DNA from: Thermoleophilaceae bacterium | Lineage (GTDB): Bacteria > Actinomycetota > Thermoleophilia > Solirubrobacterales > JACPNS01 | NCBI GenBank assembly: GCA_016462645.1 | Contig: JAEMSX010000006.1 | Coordinates: forward strand, 1-64,000 | Direction of reading: 5' to 3' | DNA: 64,000 nucleotides | Shown: positions 20,651-29,086 of the stretch, piece after piece | How the letters are laid out: each line of letters starts with the position of its first letter | How positions within the stretch are numbered: the first letter of the stretch is position 1 | Notes under the pieces: generated by a model | Told to the model about the DNA's origin: nothing | The model's input: only the letters and a program-made list of their open reading frames with translations | Databases searched by the model: none | Made by a program: the position numbers and the translations under genes

Positions 20651-22021
20651 ATGCGCGCCCAATCGCTCACACGGTCACAAGGTCGCAGGTTGACGAACTG
20701 GACGGCTGCCCTGTGTTCACTGGGCATTTTTGGCCTGGCCGCGACATCGTTTGGCGCGACCAACTCAGGATCGGTCGGGCTGTCACCCATGCCGCCAACG
20801 GACAATTCTGACTCAGCATCATTGGCGGTTCGCATCCCCAACGGCTCAACTGCTTACGCAGGAACGCGTGTCACCACACTGCAGCGCGGAAGAGATGGCG
20901 CGGACAGTCTCACCAAGACGTCGATATTGATTGGACGGCTGGATCGCAGAGGCGCGAACGACCCTCGCTTCGGGAATGGAGGCATCGCAACGTTCAGCTA
21001 CCGCGCAGACCTCGACGTGTCGCCGGTATCAATCGCATCGGGCCCCAAGGGCACGCTAACCGTCCTCGGCGTGGTGGACTTCACGCCAGTCTCCGAAGAT
21101 CTCCCGCCAAAGCAGTGGCCCATCGTGTTGCGCTTCACTTCTGCGGGACGGCTTGACAAATCGTTCGCGGGGAAGGGGTACCGGGTGTTTCGCCGGAACC
21201 CCTACCCGGCATTTACACGGCTTGGGGGCATGGCGGTCACGGTGGGAGGCCGTACGGTCTTCGGCACTGACGAGGACAACGGAACGCCTGCGATCATTCG
21301 CCTCACCAAAGCTGGTCGTGTCGACCGAGGATTTGGCAAGTCCGGCGCGGCAACTCTAGGACTCGGTCGCGGCGCTGCACCCACGGATATCGCTCTTTCT
21401 AAGAGTGGCGTTATCACCGCTACGGCAGTTTCTCGCGGCTCGAGTCCGGGTCATACAGAGGCAACCTGCATGGCCGCTCAGATCGATTCCAGCGGCCGCA
21501 AGGTCCAGCGTTTTCAGGCTGGCGGCAGTAAGGGAATTGGCAGTGGGAATGGGGAATGGTTTGACTGTCAGAGAGTCCTGGTCGATCCGCTCGGAAAGGT
21601 TTGGATTGCCGGCAGCCTCTCTCTCGCCCCGGCGTCATCGGATTCCGATCGAGGCCAGCAATGGCAACCGCAGGTGGTGCGACTGACTCCCGATGGAGGT
21701 CCAGATCCGAGCTGGGGATCGAACGGAGCAGCGACATCGACGCCGAGTGGATCGTTTCAGTTGACATCGGGGATTGTGCTCGACTCGGCAGGAGGTGCAG
21801 TCACATGCGGCTGGCGCAATCGCGCCGAACTTACGGCGTTCGATGCAACCGGGACTCCAGAGCCGACTGAATCATCGAGACTTACTGCTGCGATATCGAT
21901 TCGAGGGTCCAGGGTTGTCGGTTGCGCGACCGCCGGAGCCGGAGCGATTGCAGTACCAGGGATCGAAACAAGAAACCGAAGACGAGCAGCGGTTCAAATC
22001 CTGAAGACAAAAGGTGGTTAG
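20651..22021 (+). CDS. Secreted delta-60-repeat beta-propeller-like protein
   Basis: A 456-aa exported protein. A basic start is followed by a hydrophobic segment (LCSLGIFGLAATSFGA), a probable signal peptide. Repeats of the form R-L/F-x-x-x-G-x-x-D-x-x-F/W-G-x-x-G recur at RRGANDPRFGNGG, SAGRLDKSFAGKG, KAGRVDRGFGKSG and PDGGPDPSWGSNG, the delta-60 pattern. Such proteins probably fold as propellers outside the cell; no catalytic role is known. ATG 20651 is favoured over TTG 20645. Confidence 0.65.
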   Translation: MRAQSLTRSQGRRLTNWTAALCSLGIFGLAATSFGATNSGSVGLSPMPPTDNSDSASLAVRIPNGSTAYAGTRVTTLQRGRDGADSLTKTSILIGRLDRRGANDPRFGNGGIATFSYRADLDVSPVSIASGPKGTLTVLGVVDFTPVSEDLPPKQWPIVLRFTSAGRLDKSFAGKGYRVFRRNPYPAFTRLGGMAVTVGGRTVFGTDEDNGTPAIIRLTKAGRVDRGFGKSGAATLGLGRGAAPTDIALSKSGVITATAVSRGSSPGHTEATCMAAQIDSSGRKVQRFQAGGSKGIGSGNGEWFDCQRVLVDPLGKVWIAGSLSLAPASSDSDRGQQWQPQVVRLTPDGGPDPSWGSNGAATSTPSGSFQLTSGIVLDSAGGAVTCGWRNRAELTAFDATGTPEPTESSRLTAAISIRGSRVVGCATAGAGAIAVPGIETRNRRRAAVQILKTKGG

Positions 22022-22136
22022 GCGTTTTGCGACCTCCATCGCTCTGTCCGCTGGCATGGTCACGACACTCTTCCGCAGACTTCGCCCGCACGATCAACGA
22101 GACGGTCGCGCATTCGCGACTGGCGCTTGTGGGCGC

Positions 22137-23528
22137 TCAGTCCGGCGGAAGCTGAAACTCGGTGACCCCGAAGTAGCTCCGCTCGCCGCGATAGAGCATC
22201 CACTTAACGAGGCCATGCCCGTCTTCGGCGACTCCCGGATCCAGATCCTCGGCGTGCGCTGGCGCAATCGCAATTGCCGGACCGAGCGTTAGGTCGTCGC
22301 GAATGTGGGCCACACGCTCGACCTTCTTGGACGGAATCGCAGCCATCAGATATGGCTTTCCTCCAAGTGCGGTCGCAAGGGTGGGTTCAAATTGGGCTGG
22401 GCCGTCTGCCGCGTTTCCGGCGATCGCCGGCGAGAGCGGCTGAGATGGGAGGGAGGTCCCGTCACCGCTGACGAAGGTTCCGTAGATCTGGTCGGTGAAG
22501 TCACCATCATCAGTTACTTCTTTGACGTCGTGGTTCCACACGAACACGAAGCGGCCCGCCGGTAGCGCGAGGACGGACGGACGGTAGTCGCCCAGCGAGC
22601 CGGGGCGAGACACCTGACGCATGTCTGTAAACGGACCACCGCCAACGCTCACCGCGTAGTTCAACGTGCTGAGCCTGTCGTCCAGATTGCAGATCATTGC
22701 AACCAGGGAGCTTCCGTCCGGCTGAGCCGAAAGGGCCTCCGCCGAACAGTCCGTCGCGCCAGTCAGGATCTGAAACGGTGCAACCAGTCCGCTGTTTGAG
22801 ACGCGGGACGCGAAGATTCTGGACGTCGTCGGCTTGCATGCACGCGCGATCCGAAATGCCACACCGCCGCAGTCAACGCTTCCCTGATTGAAAACAGCGA
22901 TGAGTGTGCCGGCGGAATCGAACTTGATCAACGGAAAATCCAGAGTCCCTCCGCCATGAGTTCGAACGATGAGTGACCGCATGCCGATTTTGCCGTTTGG
23001 GTCGCGGAACACGACTAGACCGTCATTCGTTGTGCGCGTCTCGCGAACGAAACTCATCGCCAAACGGCCGGTGCCGTCGACGGCCATCGTGACATCGTTT
23101 ACGCCCTTTTTGCCGCCGAGATATCGGGACAGGCGCTGCACGGTTGCGTGCTTGCGCCCCGGTTTGAGTGTCGCGAGCGCCAGCTCGGCTCTGGATCCGC
23201 GCTTCCCGAAATAGTCGAAGAAGACAACGAATGCCGTTCCGTCAGGCGCGATTTCAAGATTTGGATCGAACACATGTGCTCGTGCGGAACCGATCGTGGC
23301 TGGGCGCTCGGCGATACCGCCAATTTGACCGCGAGACACGACGAGCCGTTGCCGACGGGAAACCCCGCCGAACAGGAGCGCGTAGCGACCAGACGCTGAC
23401 ACCTTTGTGACGATGTCGCCGTTGGAAATTCTTGGGAGAATCGGCTTCTGGGCGGCTGCAGTGCCTGGTGCTACAACGCAGACAGTGATCGACGTCGCAA
23501 GCACGAAGACGAAAAAGCGGGTACGCAT
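22137..23528 (-). CDS. Secreted beta-propeller-like hypothetical protein
   Basis: A 463-aa protein with a clear signal peptide (MRTRFFVFVLATSITVCVV, cleavage near GTAAA). The rest is beta-rich with repeated strands such as SASGRYALLFGG, APDGTAFVVFFDYFG and DGTGRLAMSFVRE, the look of a propeller with seven or so blades. Similar proteins are frequent in Solirubrobacterales, and their role is unknown. ATG 23528 is chosen because the 39 codons upstream are not signal-like and overlap transposon-end-like DNA. Confidence 0.6.
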   Translation of the reverse strand: MRTRFFVFVLATSITVCVVAPGTAAAQKPILPRISNGDIVTKVSASGRYALLFGGVSRRQRLVVSRGQIGGIAERPATIGSARAHVFDPNLEIAPDGTAFVVFFDYFGKRGSRAELALATLKPGRKHATVQRLSRYLGGKKGVNDVTMAVDGTGRLAMSFVRETRTTNDGLVVFRDPNGKIGMRSLIVRTHGGGTLDFPLIKFDSAGTLIAVFNQGSVDCGGVAFRIARACKPTTSRIFASRVSNSGLVAPFQILTGATDCSAEALSAQPDGSSLVAMICNLDDRLSTLNYAVSVGGGPFTDMRQVSRPGSLGDYRPSVLALPAGRFVFVWNHDVKEVTDDGDFTDQIYGTFVSGDGTSLPSQPLSPAIAGNAADGPAQFEPTLATALGGKPYLMAAIPSKKVERVAHIRDDLTLGPAIAIAPAHAEDLDPGVAEDGHGLVKWMLYRGERSYFGVTEFQLPPD

Positions 23529-23571
23529 GCGGGTGCTATCGACGGATTGAGGACGGCAATTGAGCGGCTGC

Positions 23572-23644
23572 GCATTCTCATCGTGATGACCACGCAGATT
23601 CTCATTCTGGTGGCCAAAGTGGTCCATGGGAGTGACCGCCGACA
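23572..23644 (-). repeat. Orphan right-end-like terminus of a related transposon
   Basis: Three motif copies (cores TCTCAT at 23576 and 23600, TCCAT at 23623) lead to a terminal CCGACA at 23639-23644. The spacings of 24 and 22 bases between cores, and 17 bases from the last core to the terminus, are the same as at the right end of the 23647-38056 element. The base sequence is only about half identical, so this is a diverged relative and not a recent copy. No matching left end was seen upstream. Confidence 0.7.
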
Positions 23645-23646
23645 CC
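23642..23646. repeat. Target-site duplication, left copy (ACACC)
   Basis: The five bases ACACC immediately precede the left transposon terminus TGTCGG and are identical to the five bases immediately after the right terminus (38057-38061). A 5-bp duplication is the size made by Tn7- and Tn5053-type transposases. Confidence 0.85.
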
Positions 23647-23720
23647 TGTCGGAGTTCAAATTAATGAGAATCAGAAAACTTCACGTGGATGAGACAGAAA
23701 CGTCACGGTAGTGAGAATCC
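23647..23720 (+). repeat. Left transposon end with three site repeats
   Basis: The terminus TGTCGG (23647-23652) is followed by three direct copies of a motif of the form TTCAC-n4-ATGAGA-n-GAAA. Cores lie at 23664 (ATGAGA), 23689 (ATGAGA) and 23711 (GTGAGA), spaced 25 and 22 bases. They match the three inverted copies at the right end and are probable binding sites for the DDE transposase. Confidence 0.85.
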
Positions 23721-23734
23721 GCGATTCAGGGAGG

Positions 23735-24562
23735 TCAGACGGCGGCGTCCATCTCCGCATAGAGCTCTTCAATCGAAATCTTGCGCCTAGGCCTGCGCTT
23801 TAGGAAGCAGAGCTTGTACTTCTTCCCGCTTCCGCACGGGCACTGGTCGTTTCGTCCGAGCTTCAATTTCGAATCGATTGGTAGCGAGCAAATCGGATCG
23901 ACCAGCACGATCTCGCCCTCTTCAAAAGCGACTGAATTACTTAGAGATGTTTCGAGTTCGTACGCGATCTGCCGAACCGTCGGGTAAAGCAGATTGTGGT
24001 CAACTTCGTTGTCGGACACGACCTGGAGACCATCGAAGCCGCCCGAGGAGAGTTCGAGGTGCGCAGGTTCATGGGACGGGTCAACGTGCGCGCCTCCGGC
24101 TTCGTTTGTGAGCCAGAGAACGAAATCAGCGCGAGACACGGATTTGCCCGAATTGCTAGCGAGCAAGTGCTCACGCCACCAGTCAACAAACGCCTGGGGC
24201 GGATGCTGGCGATATGGATCCTCGGCGGCGAGCGGCGCTTTGTATCGACTGCCGGAGGAGCCCGGGCCTAACGTCGCTTCGATGAGGCACAATCCGCTTC
24301 CGATCGAGATCACCGGCTCCGGCATCTCCGCCCGTAAGGTGTCGACGTACGGGAGACGGTCCTTGATTTGGAGTTGTCCGAGCAAGGATTTTGAGTTGCC
24401 CGTGTCGTGGAGGAGCACCCGCAGTCGGAGTGCGATGTTCAGCGCCTCGACGTCGTTGCCTTCGTCGAAACCGATACATGCGCGGCGAAGCAGCTCGCAC
24501 TGCGAGACATATTGGTTGACCAAGACCTTGGCGTCAACCGGAACTTTGGGTTCTCGTTTCAT
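23735..24562 (-). CDS. SEC-C zinc-motif protein (cargo)
   Basis: A 275-aa protein with a C-terminal SEC-C motif: NDQCPCGSGKKYKLC at residues ~245-260, the Cys-x-Cys-x8-Cys zinc site also seen at the SecA tail. The N-terminal ~240 residues, helical and rich in acidic residues, match nothing I recognise. SEC-C domains recur in mobile and defence-associated proteins as small zinc modules. It lies just inside the left transposon end, reading outward; the space to the terminus holds the transposase sites. Function unknown. Confidence 0.7.
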   Translation of the reverse strand: MKREPKVPVDAKVLVNQYVSQCELLRRACIGFDEGNDVEALNIALRLRVLLHDTGNSKSLLGQLQIKDRLPYVDTLRAEMPEPVISIGSGLCLIEATLGPGSSGSRYKAPLAAEDPYRQHPPQAFVDWWREHLLASNSGKSVSRADFVLWLTNEAGGAHVDPSHEPAHLELSSGGFDGLQVVSDNEVDHNLLYPTVRQIAYELETSLSNSVAFEEGEIVLVDPICSLPIDSKLKLGRNDQCPCGSGKKYKLCFLKRRPRRKISIEELYAEMDAAV

Positions 24563-24816
24563 CTCTTGCTGGACTTGTTATCACGTCGAACGCGTGTTCG
24601 ATCGACTCAACGCTAGCTCTGTGGGCGGACTGCAATGTTGCGGGGCACGACCTCGTTCACCACCGGACGGCATCCGTTGTCGGGACCGAGACATTGAGTC
24701 GTGTGACGAATACCGCAAGAACGAGAATCAACCAAAACGTCGCGGCCGACAGGCCGTACCGACGTGACGATTAGGCACCTCGGCCGAGTTCCAAACGAGG
24801 ACACCTGAAGCGCGGC

Positions 24817-25209
24817 TCAACTTGCACGGACGTAGTCACGCGCGGCTGAGATGACAAGTACCCAGCGCCCACGAACGATCTCGTCTGCCGGCGTCTCGTA
24901 GTCGAGCGCAGGATTCATGCCATGGAGCCAGGGGAGTGCCACATCCGGAGTCCCTCGATCATTGAAGAGGTCCCCGATGAGGAAAAGGTCTTCGACTTTG
25001 CTTCTGTAGTGCTCTGGGGCGCGTCCGGTCTTCGCCCAACGGTGAATAGATTTGGGATTGACGTCCAGGAGGCGTGCGCACTCGGTAGCCCCGAACAGTT
25101 CGCGAACTCGAACAACTCGGCTTGAGAATCGAAGGTCATCGGGTCTATTGGCGTCCACGGTCGAATCCAACCCTGTCCGCCGGTCGGAATTCCTTGTGGT
25201 TCGTGGCAT
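24817..25209 (-). CDS. MbcA/ParS/Xre-type antitoxin-like protein, no toxin partner
   Basis: A 130-aa protein. A helix-turn-helix is visible at about residues 35-60 (GATECARLLDVNPKSIHRWAKTG). The C-terminal segment (LPWLHGMNPALDYETPADEI, then a helix) fits the MbcA/ParS/Xre antitoxin C-terminal domain, which normally neutralises a RES-domain toxin encoded next to it. No RES gene is adjacent: the next gene on this strand is the SEC-C protein 254 bases away. It could be an orphan antitoxin, a repressor, or partner of an unfamiliar toxin. The 254 bases between the two genes hold nothing I recognise. Confidence 0.65.
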   Translation of the reverse strand: MPRTTRNSDRRTGLDSTVDANRPDDLRFSSRVVRVRELFGATECARLLDVNPKSIHRWAKTGRAPEHYRSKVEDLFLIGDLFNDRGTPDVALPWLHGMNPALDYETPADEIVRGRWVLVISAARDYVRAS

Positions 25210-25365
25210 GCCGCTGATTTTTGTCAGTGCGGTTGAACTCGCGCAGTTGGGACAGTTACGAGCGACGCACGACGGGATGACTGCATCGCTACCGGCGCGT
25301 AGTTCGGTGCGTCTATAGGGTCGATGAAAAGGTCGTCTCGGCCCACAACTTCAGGAGTTTTGCTC

Positions 25366-26484
25366 GTGCGCATCGCGTCCTACAACGTAGAGAGCCTGTT
25401 CAACCGTGCCAAAGCACTCAACCCGCCGCTGGATTGGAATGCTGGAAAGCCAGCCCTGGAGGCCTACAGCAGGGTCAATTCACTTCTTGCAGAACCGATT
25501 TACACCGACACTGTCAAGACTGAGCTCCTCAAACTGCTCGCCGATCTTGGTCTCACCAAGGCCGACGACGGTGGGAAGTTCGCTCGGCTGCGGCAGAATC
25601 GCGGGCACCTACTCAACCGCTCTAAGGGGAAGACGACCATCACTGCAAGCGGTCGCGCCGACTGGGTCGGTTGGTTGGAGTTGGAGACCGAACCGATCAA
25701 CGAACTGGCCACCCGGCACACGGCGATGGTGTTGCGCGACCTCGATGCCCACATCCAAGGCGTGATCGAAGCTGACAACCGGATCGCGCTGGAGGACTTC
25801 TCCGCGATCATGCTCGATTCCGTCGGCGGCATGCCGTTCGAGCACGTCATGCTGATCGACGGCAACGACCGTCGCGGGATCGATGTCGGCATCATGTCCA
25901 AGCGCGGATACGACCTGACTGGCATTCGCTCGCATGTCGACGACAAAGACGGCCAAAGTGAGATCTTCAGTCGTGATTGCCCTGAGTACACAGTGCGCAC
26001 GCCGCAGGGCGAGACCATCGTCGTCCTTGTCAACCATCTCAAGAGCAAGGGCTACGGCGCGCCCGCCGTTTCCAACGCCCGCCGCGAACTCCAGGCCGAC
26101 CGCGTTGCCAAGATCTACCGACGACTCATTAAGGAAGGAAAGAAGTCGGTTGTCGTGCTCGGCGACTTCAACGACACGCCTGATTCGAGACCGTTAGCGC
26201 CGCTGCTCCAGAAGACCAACCTGCGTGACGTATCCGAGCATCCGACATTTGAGGTGACCGACCGGCCCGGCACGTACGGGACTGGCGCGAAGAGCAACAA
26301 GATTGACTACGTGCTGCTGTCGCCTGCGCTGTTCAAGCGGGTAACCGGCGGCGGCCTCTTCCGGAAGGGTGTCTGGGGCGGTAAGAACGGCACCATCTTC
26401 GATCACTATCCGACCATGACCAAAGCCGAGGAGGCGGCTTCGGACCATGCTGCGATCTACGCCGACATTGCTGCCGCATCGTGA
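25366..26484 (+). CDS. Endonuclease/exonuclease/phosphatase (EEP) family protein (cargo)
   Basis: A 372-aa EEP-fold phosphodiesterase. Motifs are RIASYNVESLF at the N-terminus (metal-binding Asn, Glu), VLVNHLKSKG, VLGDFNDTPDS near residue 270 (catalytic Asp/Asn), KIDYVLLS and a terminal SDHAAIYAD (catalytic Asp-His). All catalytic positions look intact, so it is likely an active nuclease or phosphatase. No signal peptide is seen, so it acts in the cytosol. The GTG start at 25366 is set by AGGAG at 25353-25357; an ATG at 25324 is less likely. In the cargo setting, a nucleic-acid target is plausible but inferred. Confidence 0.82.
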   Translation: MRIASYNVESLFNRAKALNPPLDWNAGKPALEAYSRVNSLLAEPIYTDTVKTELLKLLADLGLTKADDGGKFARLRQNRGHLLNRSKGKTTITASGRADWVGWLELETEPINELATRHTAMVLRDLDAHIQGVIEADNRIALEDFSAIMLDSVGGMPFEHVMLIDGNDRRGIDVGIMSKRGYDLTGIRSHVDDKDGQSEIFSRDCPEYTVRTPQGETIVVLVNHLKSKGYGAPAVSNARRELQADRVAKIYRRLIKEGKKSVVVLGDFNDTPDSRPLAPLLQKTNLRDVSEHPTFEVTDRPGTYGTGAKSNKIDYVLLSPALFKRVTGGGLFRKGVWGGKNGTIFDHYPTMTKAEEAASDHAAIYADIAAAS

Positions 26485-26563
26485 CTGCGTCTGACAGGTT
26501 TCTCGACGAGTTGATTTTCCCGCTCTTTGGCGAGAAAGTCGGTTGCAAGAATCTGCGCCGGCA

Positions 26564-26636
26564 GGTGGATCGCCCTTACACTTCAGTTGCAACTCTGAGA
26601 AGCGATGCTCTTGGCTAGAAGAGCGGGCGACCCACC
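26564..26636 (+). ncRNA. Candidate structured RNA, multi-stem
   Basis: Bases 26564-26575 pair with 26625-26636 in an 11-of-12 stem (GGTGGATCGCCC with GGGCGACCCACC). Inside are a 6-bp hairpin (GCTCTT 26607-26612 with AAGAGC 26619-26624, stacked directly on the outer stem) and a second small hairpin around the palindrome AGTTGCAACT. This three-way-junction shape lies in a 544-base stretch (26485-27031) between two cargo genes with no convincing long gene. Strand is unknown; a class match was not recognised. Confidence 0.35.
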
Positions 26637-26935
26637 GTTTCTGCTTCTGAACCTTGGACTGGTCCTTGGGCAGTAAGCCAGCGAGATGGCAAGCTGGAGT
26701 GCTTGCACAATTCAGTTGTAGCCGCTGTTCGCTCGTCCGTGGGGTGTTTGGCGTCGGTATTCCCGCAAAGACGGCAAATAGTTTCGCACGGGCTACATAA
26801 AAGCCCTGCTTGTGGCCTTCTTTTGCTCGTTTCGCGGCGCTGCCGGAACACTGGTTCAACACCACCGCACAGCGACTCCCCGCGAGCCAACCGTTGCGGG
26901 CATGCCGGACACGGGCAAGCTGACAGAAAGAGCAT
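26615..26935 (-). CDS. Possible Cys-rich small protein, doubtful
   Basis: A 106-aa frame on the reverse strand with two cysteine clusters: CPCPACPQ near the start and CSPCETICRLCGNTD around residue 50, like zinc-ribbon knuckles. That is unusual for a chance frame, but the rest of the sequence is low in recognisable structure, no good ribosome site is seen, and its end overlaps the candidate RNA stem. It may be a zinc-finger cargo protein, a decayed gene or noise. Confidence 0.25.
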   Translation of the reverse strand: MLFLSACPCPACPQRLARGESLCGGVEPVFRQRRETSKRRPQAGLLCSPCETICRLCGNTDAKHPTDERTAATTELCKHSSLPSRWLTAQGPVQGSEAETVGRPLF

Positions 26936-27031
26936 TCATTCCTGAGGTGCCAATCGGTAGATTGTCTGCGACCGCAAGTTCAGAGGCCTTGTGATCGCCC
27001 ACGCCCTAGCCATGTAGATCCACAAGGCTTG

Positions 27032-28045
27032 ATGAGTACAAACGATGCGCTCACATATTTGCTTGGCCCCGTGCTCTCGATCTTCCTGTTCGTCGTCAGT
27101 TACAGGCAGACCATTGGCGCGCGAAAGGAACGCGCCCGCGGCGCCAAACACGAGCTCGAGGCCGTGCTGACCAAGCGTTACCTTGCGGCCGTATACGACC
27201 CGGAACCTGAAGATATTCGTCGCTTGATCGAGGCCAGCGCGTCGCGCCATCGCGTGAGGCTCGCGGATATGCCGACGGTGGATTTGTTGCTTTCGTCGCT
27301 CGAACTCGCTGTGTTGGAGAATGATTTCGTTGGCGACACTGAACGTCAGGACGCACTTCAGCGTCTTGGTCGCATCCTGGAGCAATCTGCGAAGGAAGCT
27401 GAGCAGCCAGTGGCGATCGCCGCCCCGAATGTGTCCCGTACGGATCGTTCGATCGACATCGGTGTAGCCGAGCGGACGAGCCGACGGCTGGTCTGGGCGC
27501 TTGCGGCAGGCACGGTGACGGCCGGCACCGCGGCGGCAGGGGCGTTCGCGGGCGGAACTTCGGAGACGCTGACCGATTCTGCAGTCGGGCTGAGCATCGC
27601 AATAAGTGGCGCAAGCGTCGCCTTCTTGGCCGCGATCTTCCGCCTCGCTGACCGCGACGAGTCTGATGGGATCGACTACATCGGCGAAGCGCAAGCTTTC
27701 GATGAATCTGTTCGACGGCGACTCCGGGATGCTTCCACCGGCCTCGAAGCGACCACCGGCGACGGCGCTGTCGATTGGATAGTTGGTGATGCGCGCGGTC
27801 GGATTGGAATTCAAACAATGTTTGCGCCTTCGACCCGACCACCGTCGCGGCGCCGAATATGGCGCCGCCTCGACGAGCTCCGCGAGGCCAAACGGGATAT
27901 GGGCCTGGACGAAGTGCTCCTCGTGTTGCCCGAGATTCCGCGCAAGAAATACGACATTCATGAGGGTTGGATCCGCATTACGGACCCGAGCGGAATGGCT
28001 GAGTTTGTTCGCCGAGTGCTCCCGGCCGACGGCCCACGGAGTTAA
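27032..28045 (+). CDS. Membrane protein with PD-(D/E)XK-like C-terminal domain (cargo, unknown)
   Basis: A 337-aa protein not matched to a named family. An N-terminal helix (LLGPVLSIFLFVVSY) and a central pair (VWALAAGTVTAGTAAAGAF and AVGLSIAISGASVAFLAAIF) suggest membrane attachment. The C-terminal ~110 residues contain GAVDWIVGDARGRIGIQ followed by a basic helix, a pattern resembling a restriction-endonuclease core (Asp...hydrophobic-x-Gln), though the usual E-x-K is IQT. If so, the nuclease part is divergent or inactive. It precedes two more unknown cargo genes on the same strand by 158 bases. Start at ATG 27032. Confidence 0.5.
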   Translation: MSTNDALTYLLGPVLSIFLFVVSYRQTIGARKERARGAKHELEAVLTKRYLAAVYDPEPEDIRRLIEASASRHRVRLADMPTVDLLLSSLELAVLENDFVGDTERQDALQRLGRILEQSAKEAEQPVAIAAPNVSRTDRSIDIGVAERTSRRLVWALAAGTVTAGTAAAGAFAGGTSETLTDSAVGLSIAISGASVAFLAAIFRLADRDESDGIDYIGEAQAFDESVRRRLRDASTGLEATTGDGAVDWIVGDARGRIGIQTMFAPSTRPPSRRRIWRRLDELREAKRDMGLDEVLLVLPEIPRKKYDIHEGWIRITDPSGMAEFVRRVLPADGPRS

Positions 28046-28203
28046 GAGTGGCGGGCGTCTGAACCCGGCCGAAGCTCCGCTGAAGTTTTTGCGGACCACG
28101 TCCTCCGAGCAACAGATCTGGCATCGATTCGACATGGGTTAGCTAGGGGTCCCTCGTCCGCGATCCCCTACTAGCTCACCCAAACACCGTACGATCTCGG
28201 GCT

Positions 28204-29043
28204 ATGTCGGATCAAGGCGACCACAGATCGGGTGACGAGGAGCGCGGTTTAGAGATGGTCGGCGCGGGTGCGGAAGCGTTCGGGGCAATCACCGGTGGGA
28301 CGGTCGGGACGGTTGGTGGCCCGGTTGGAATTGTGCTCGGGGGCGTGGCCGGCGTCGCAGCTGCGCGAATGTTCAAGTTCCTCGGTGGCGAGATATCGAA
28401 GCGCAAATTGTCTCCGGCCGAGGAGATCCGGATAGGAGGCGCCGCTGCGGTCGCTGCGATCGAAATCGGGTCACGACAGGACGAAGGTGAAAAGCTTCGC
28501 AACGATGGCTTCTTCGATCCAGCCAACGGCTCACGCAGCGACTCCGATGAAGTACTCGAAGGAATACTTCTCCAAGCGGCTCAGAGTTACGAGGAGAAGA
28601 AAGTCCCGTACCTAGGTCACCTATATGCTGGAATCGCCTTCGATTCGTCGATTTCTCCCGCATATGCGCACGTCATGATTCGCATGTTCGATCGGCTCAC
28701 CTACCGAGAGCTCGCGATCCTTCAGTACTTCTCCGACAAGTCTGGAGCCACGGACCGGGTCGCTCTTGGTGTCGGGATCGAAGAAGGAGATTTCACGCCG
28801 TCGATCGTCCTTCTCGGAGAAGGCAATCGATTGGGAGAGGAACGGCTCCTCGGAAATCGCCACGCAGACGGAACCGTGTACGCGCTGGTCGACACCAACG
28901 CCGGCGGAATCAAGGGCGAGCTTTTTGGCACTATTACGCCGACGCAAATTGGCGAGGACTTCATTCGATTGACGAAATTGAGCGAGATCCCGGCGTCGGA
29001 TCTCGACGATGTTGCCAGAGGCTTCAAGGGCGAGATTCAGTGA
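28204..29043 (+). CDS. Glycine-zipper membrane-associated cargo protein, unknown
   Basis: A 279-aa protein. Residues ~20-60 are a glycine-rich hydrophobic region (GAITGGTVGTVGGPVGIVLGGVAGVAAA), typical of glycine-zipper or pore-like helices. A conserved-looking core follows (YEEKKVPYLGHLYAGIAFDSS and DRLTYRELAILQYF), reminiscent of DUF4393-type proteins tied to abortive infection, but I cannot confirm that. The C-terminal part is a small beta/alpha region. The next gene starts 43 bases downstream and carries a HEPN-like motif, suggesting a two-gene system. Confidence 0.5.
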   Translation: MSDQGDHRSGDEERGLEMVGAGAEAFGAITGGTVGTVGGPVGIVLGGVAGVAAARMFKFLGGEISKRKLSPAEEIRIGGAAAVAAIEIGSRQDEGEKLRNDGFFDPANGSRSDSDEVLEGILLQAAQSYEEKKVPYLGHLYAGIAFDSSISPAYAHVMIRMFDRLTYRELAILQYFSDKSGATDRVALGVGIEEGDFTPSIVLLGEGNRLGEERLLGNRHADGTVYALVDTNAGGIKGELFGTITPTQIGEDFIRLTKLSEIPASDLDDVARGFKGEIQ

Positions 29044-29086
29044 GCGGCAAGCAGATTGTGCGCGCGCGCCGTCAGGAGTACGAGTC

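Noticed and set aside
21915..21940. TGTCGG at about 21917 as left end of the older element
   Set aside because: It is inside the delta-60 gene, lacks the three site repeats, and is not preceded by CCGCC.
26936..28135. 399-codon reverse-strand frame in the cargo
   Set aside because: Antisense to the 27032-28045 gene, which has coherent membrane helices; the reverse frame has none.
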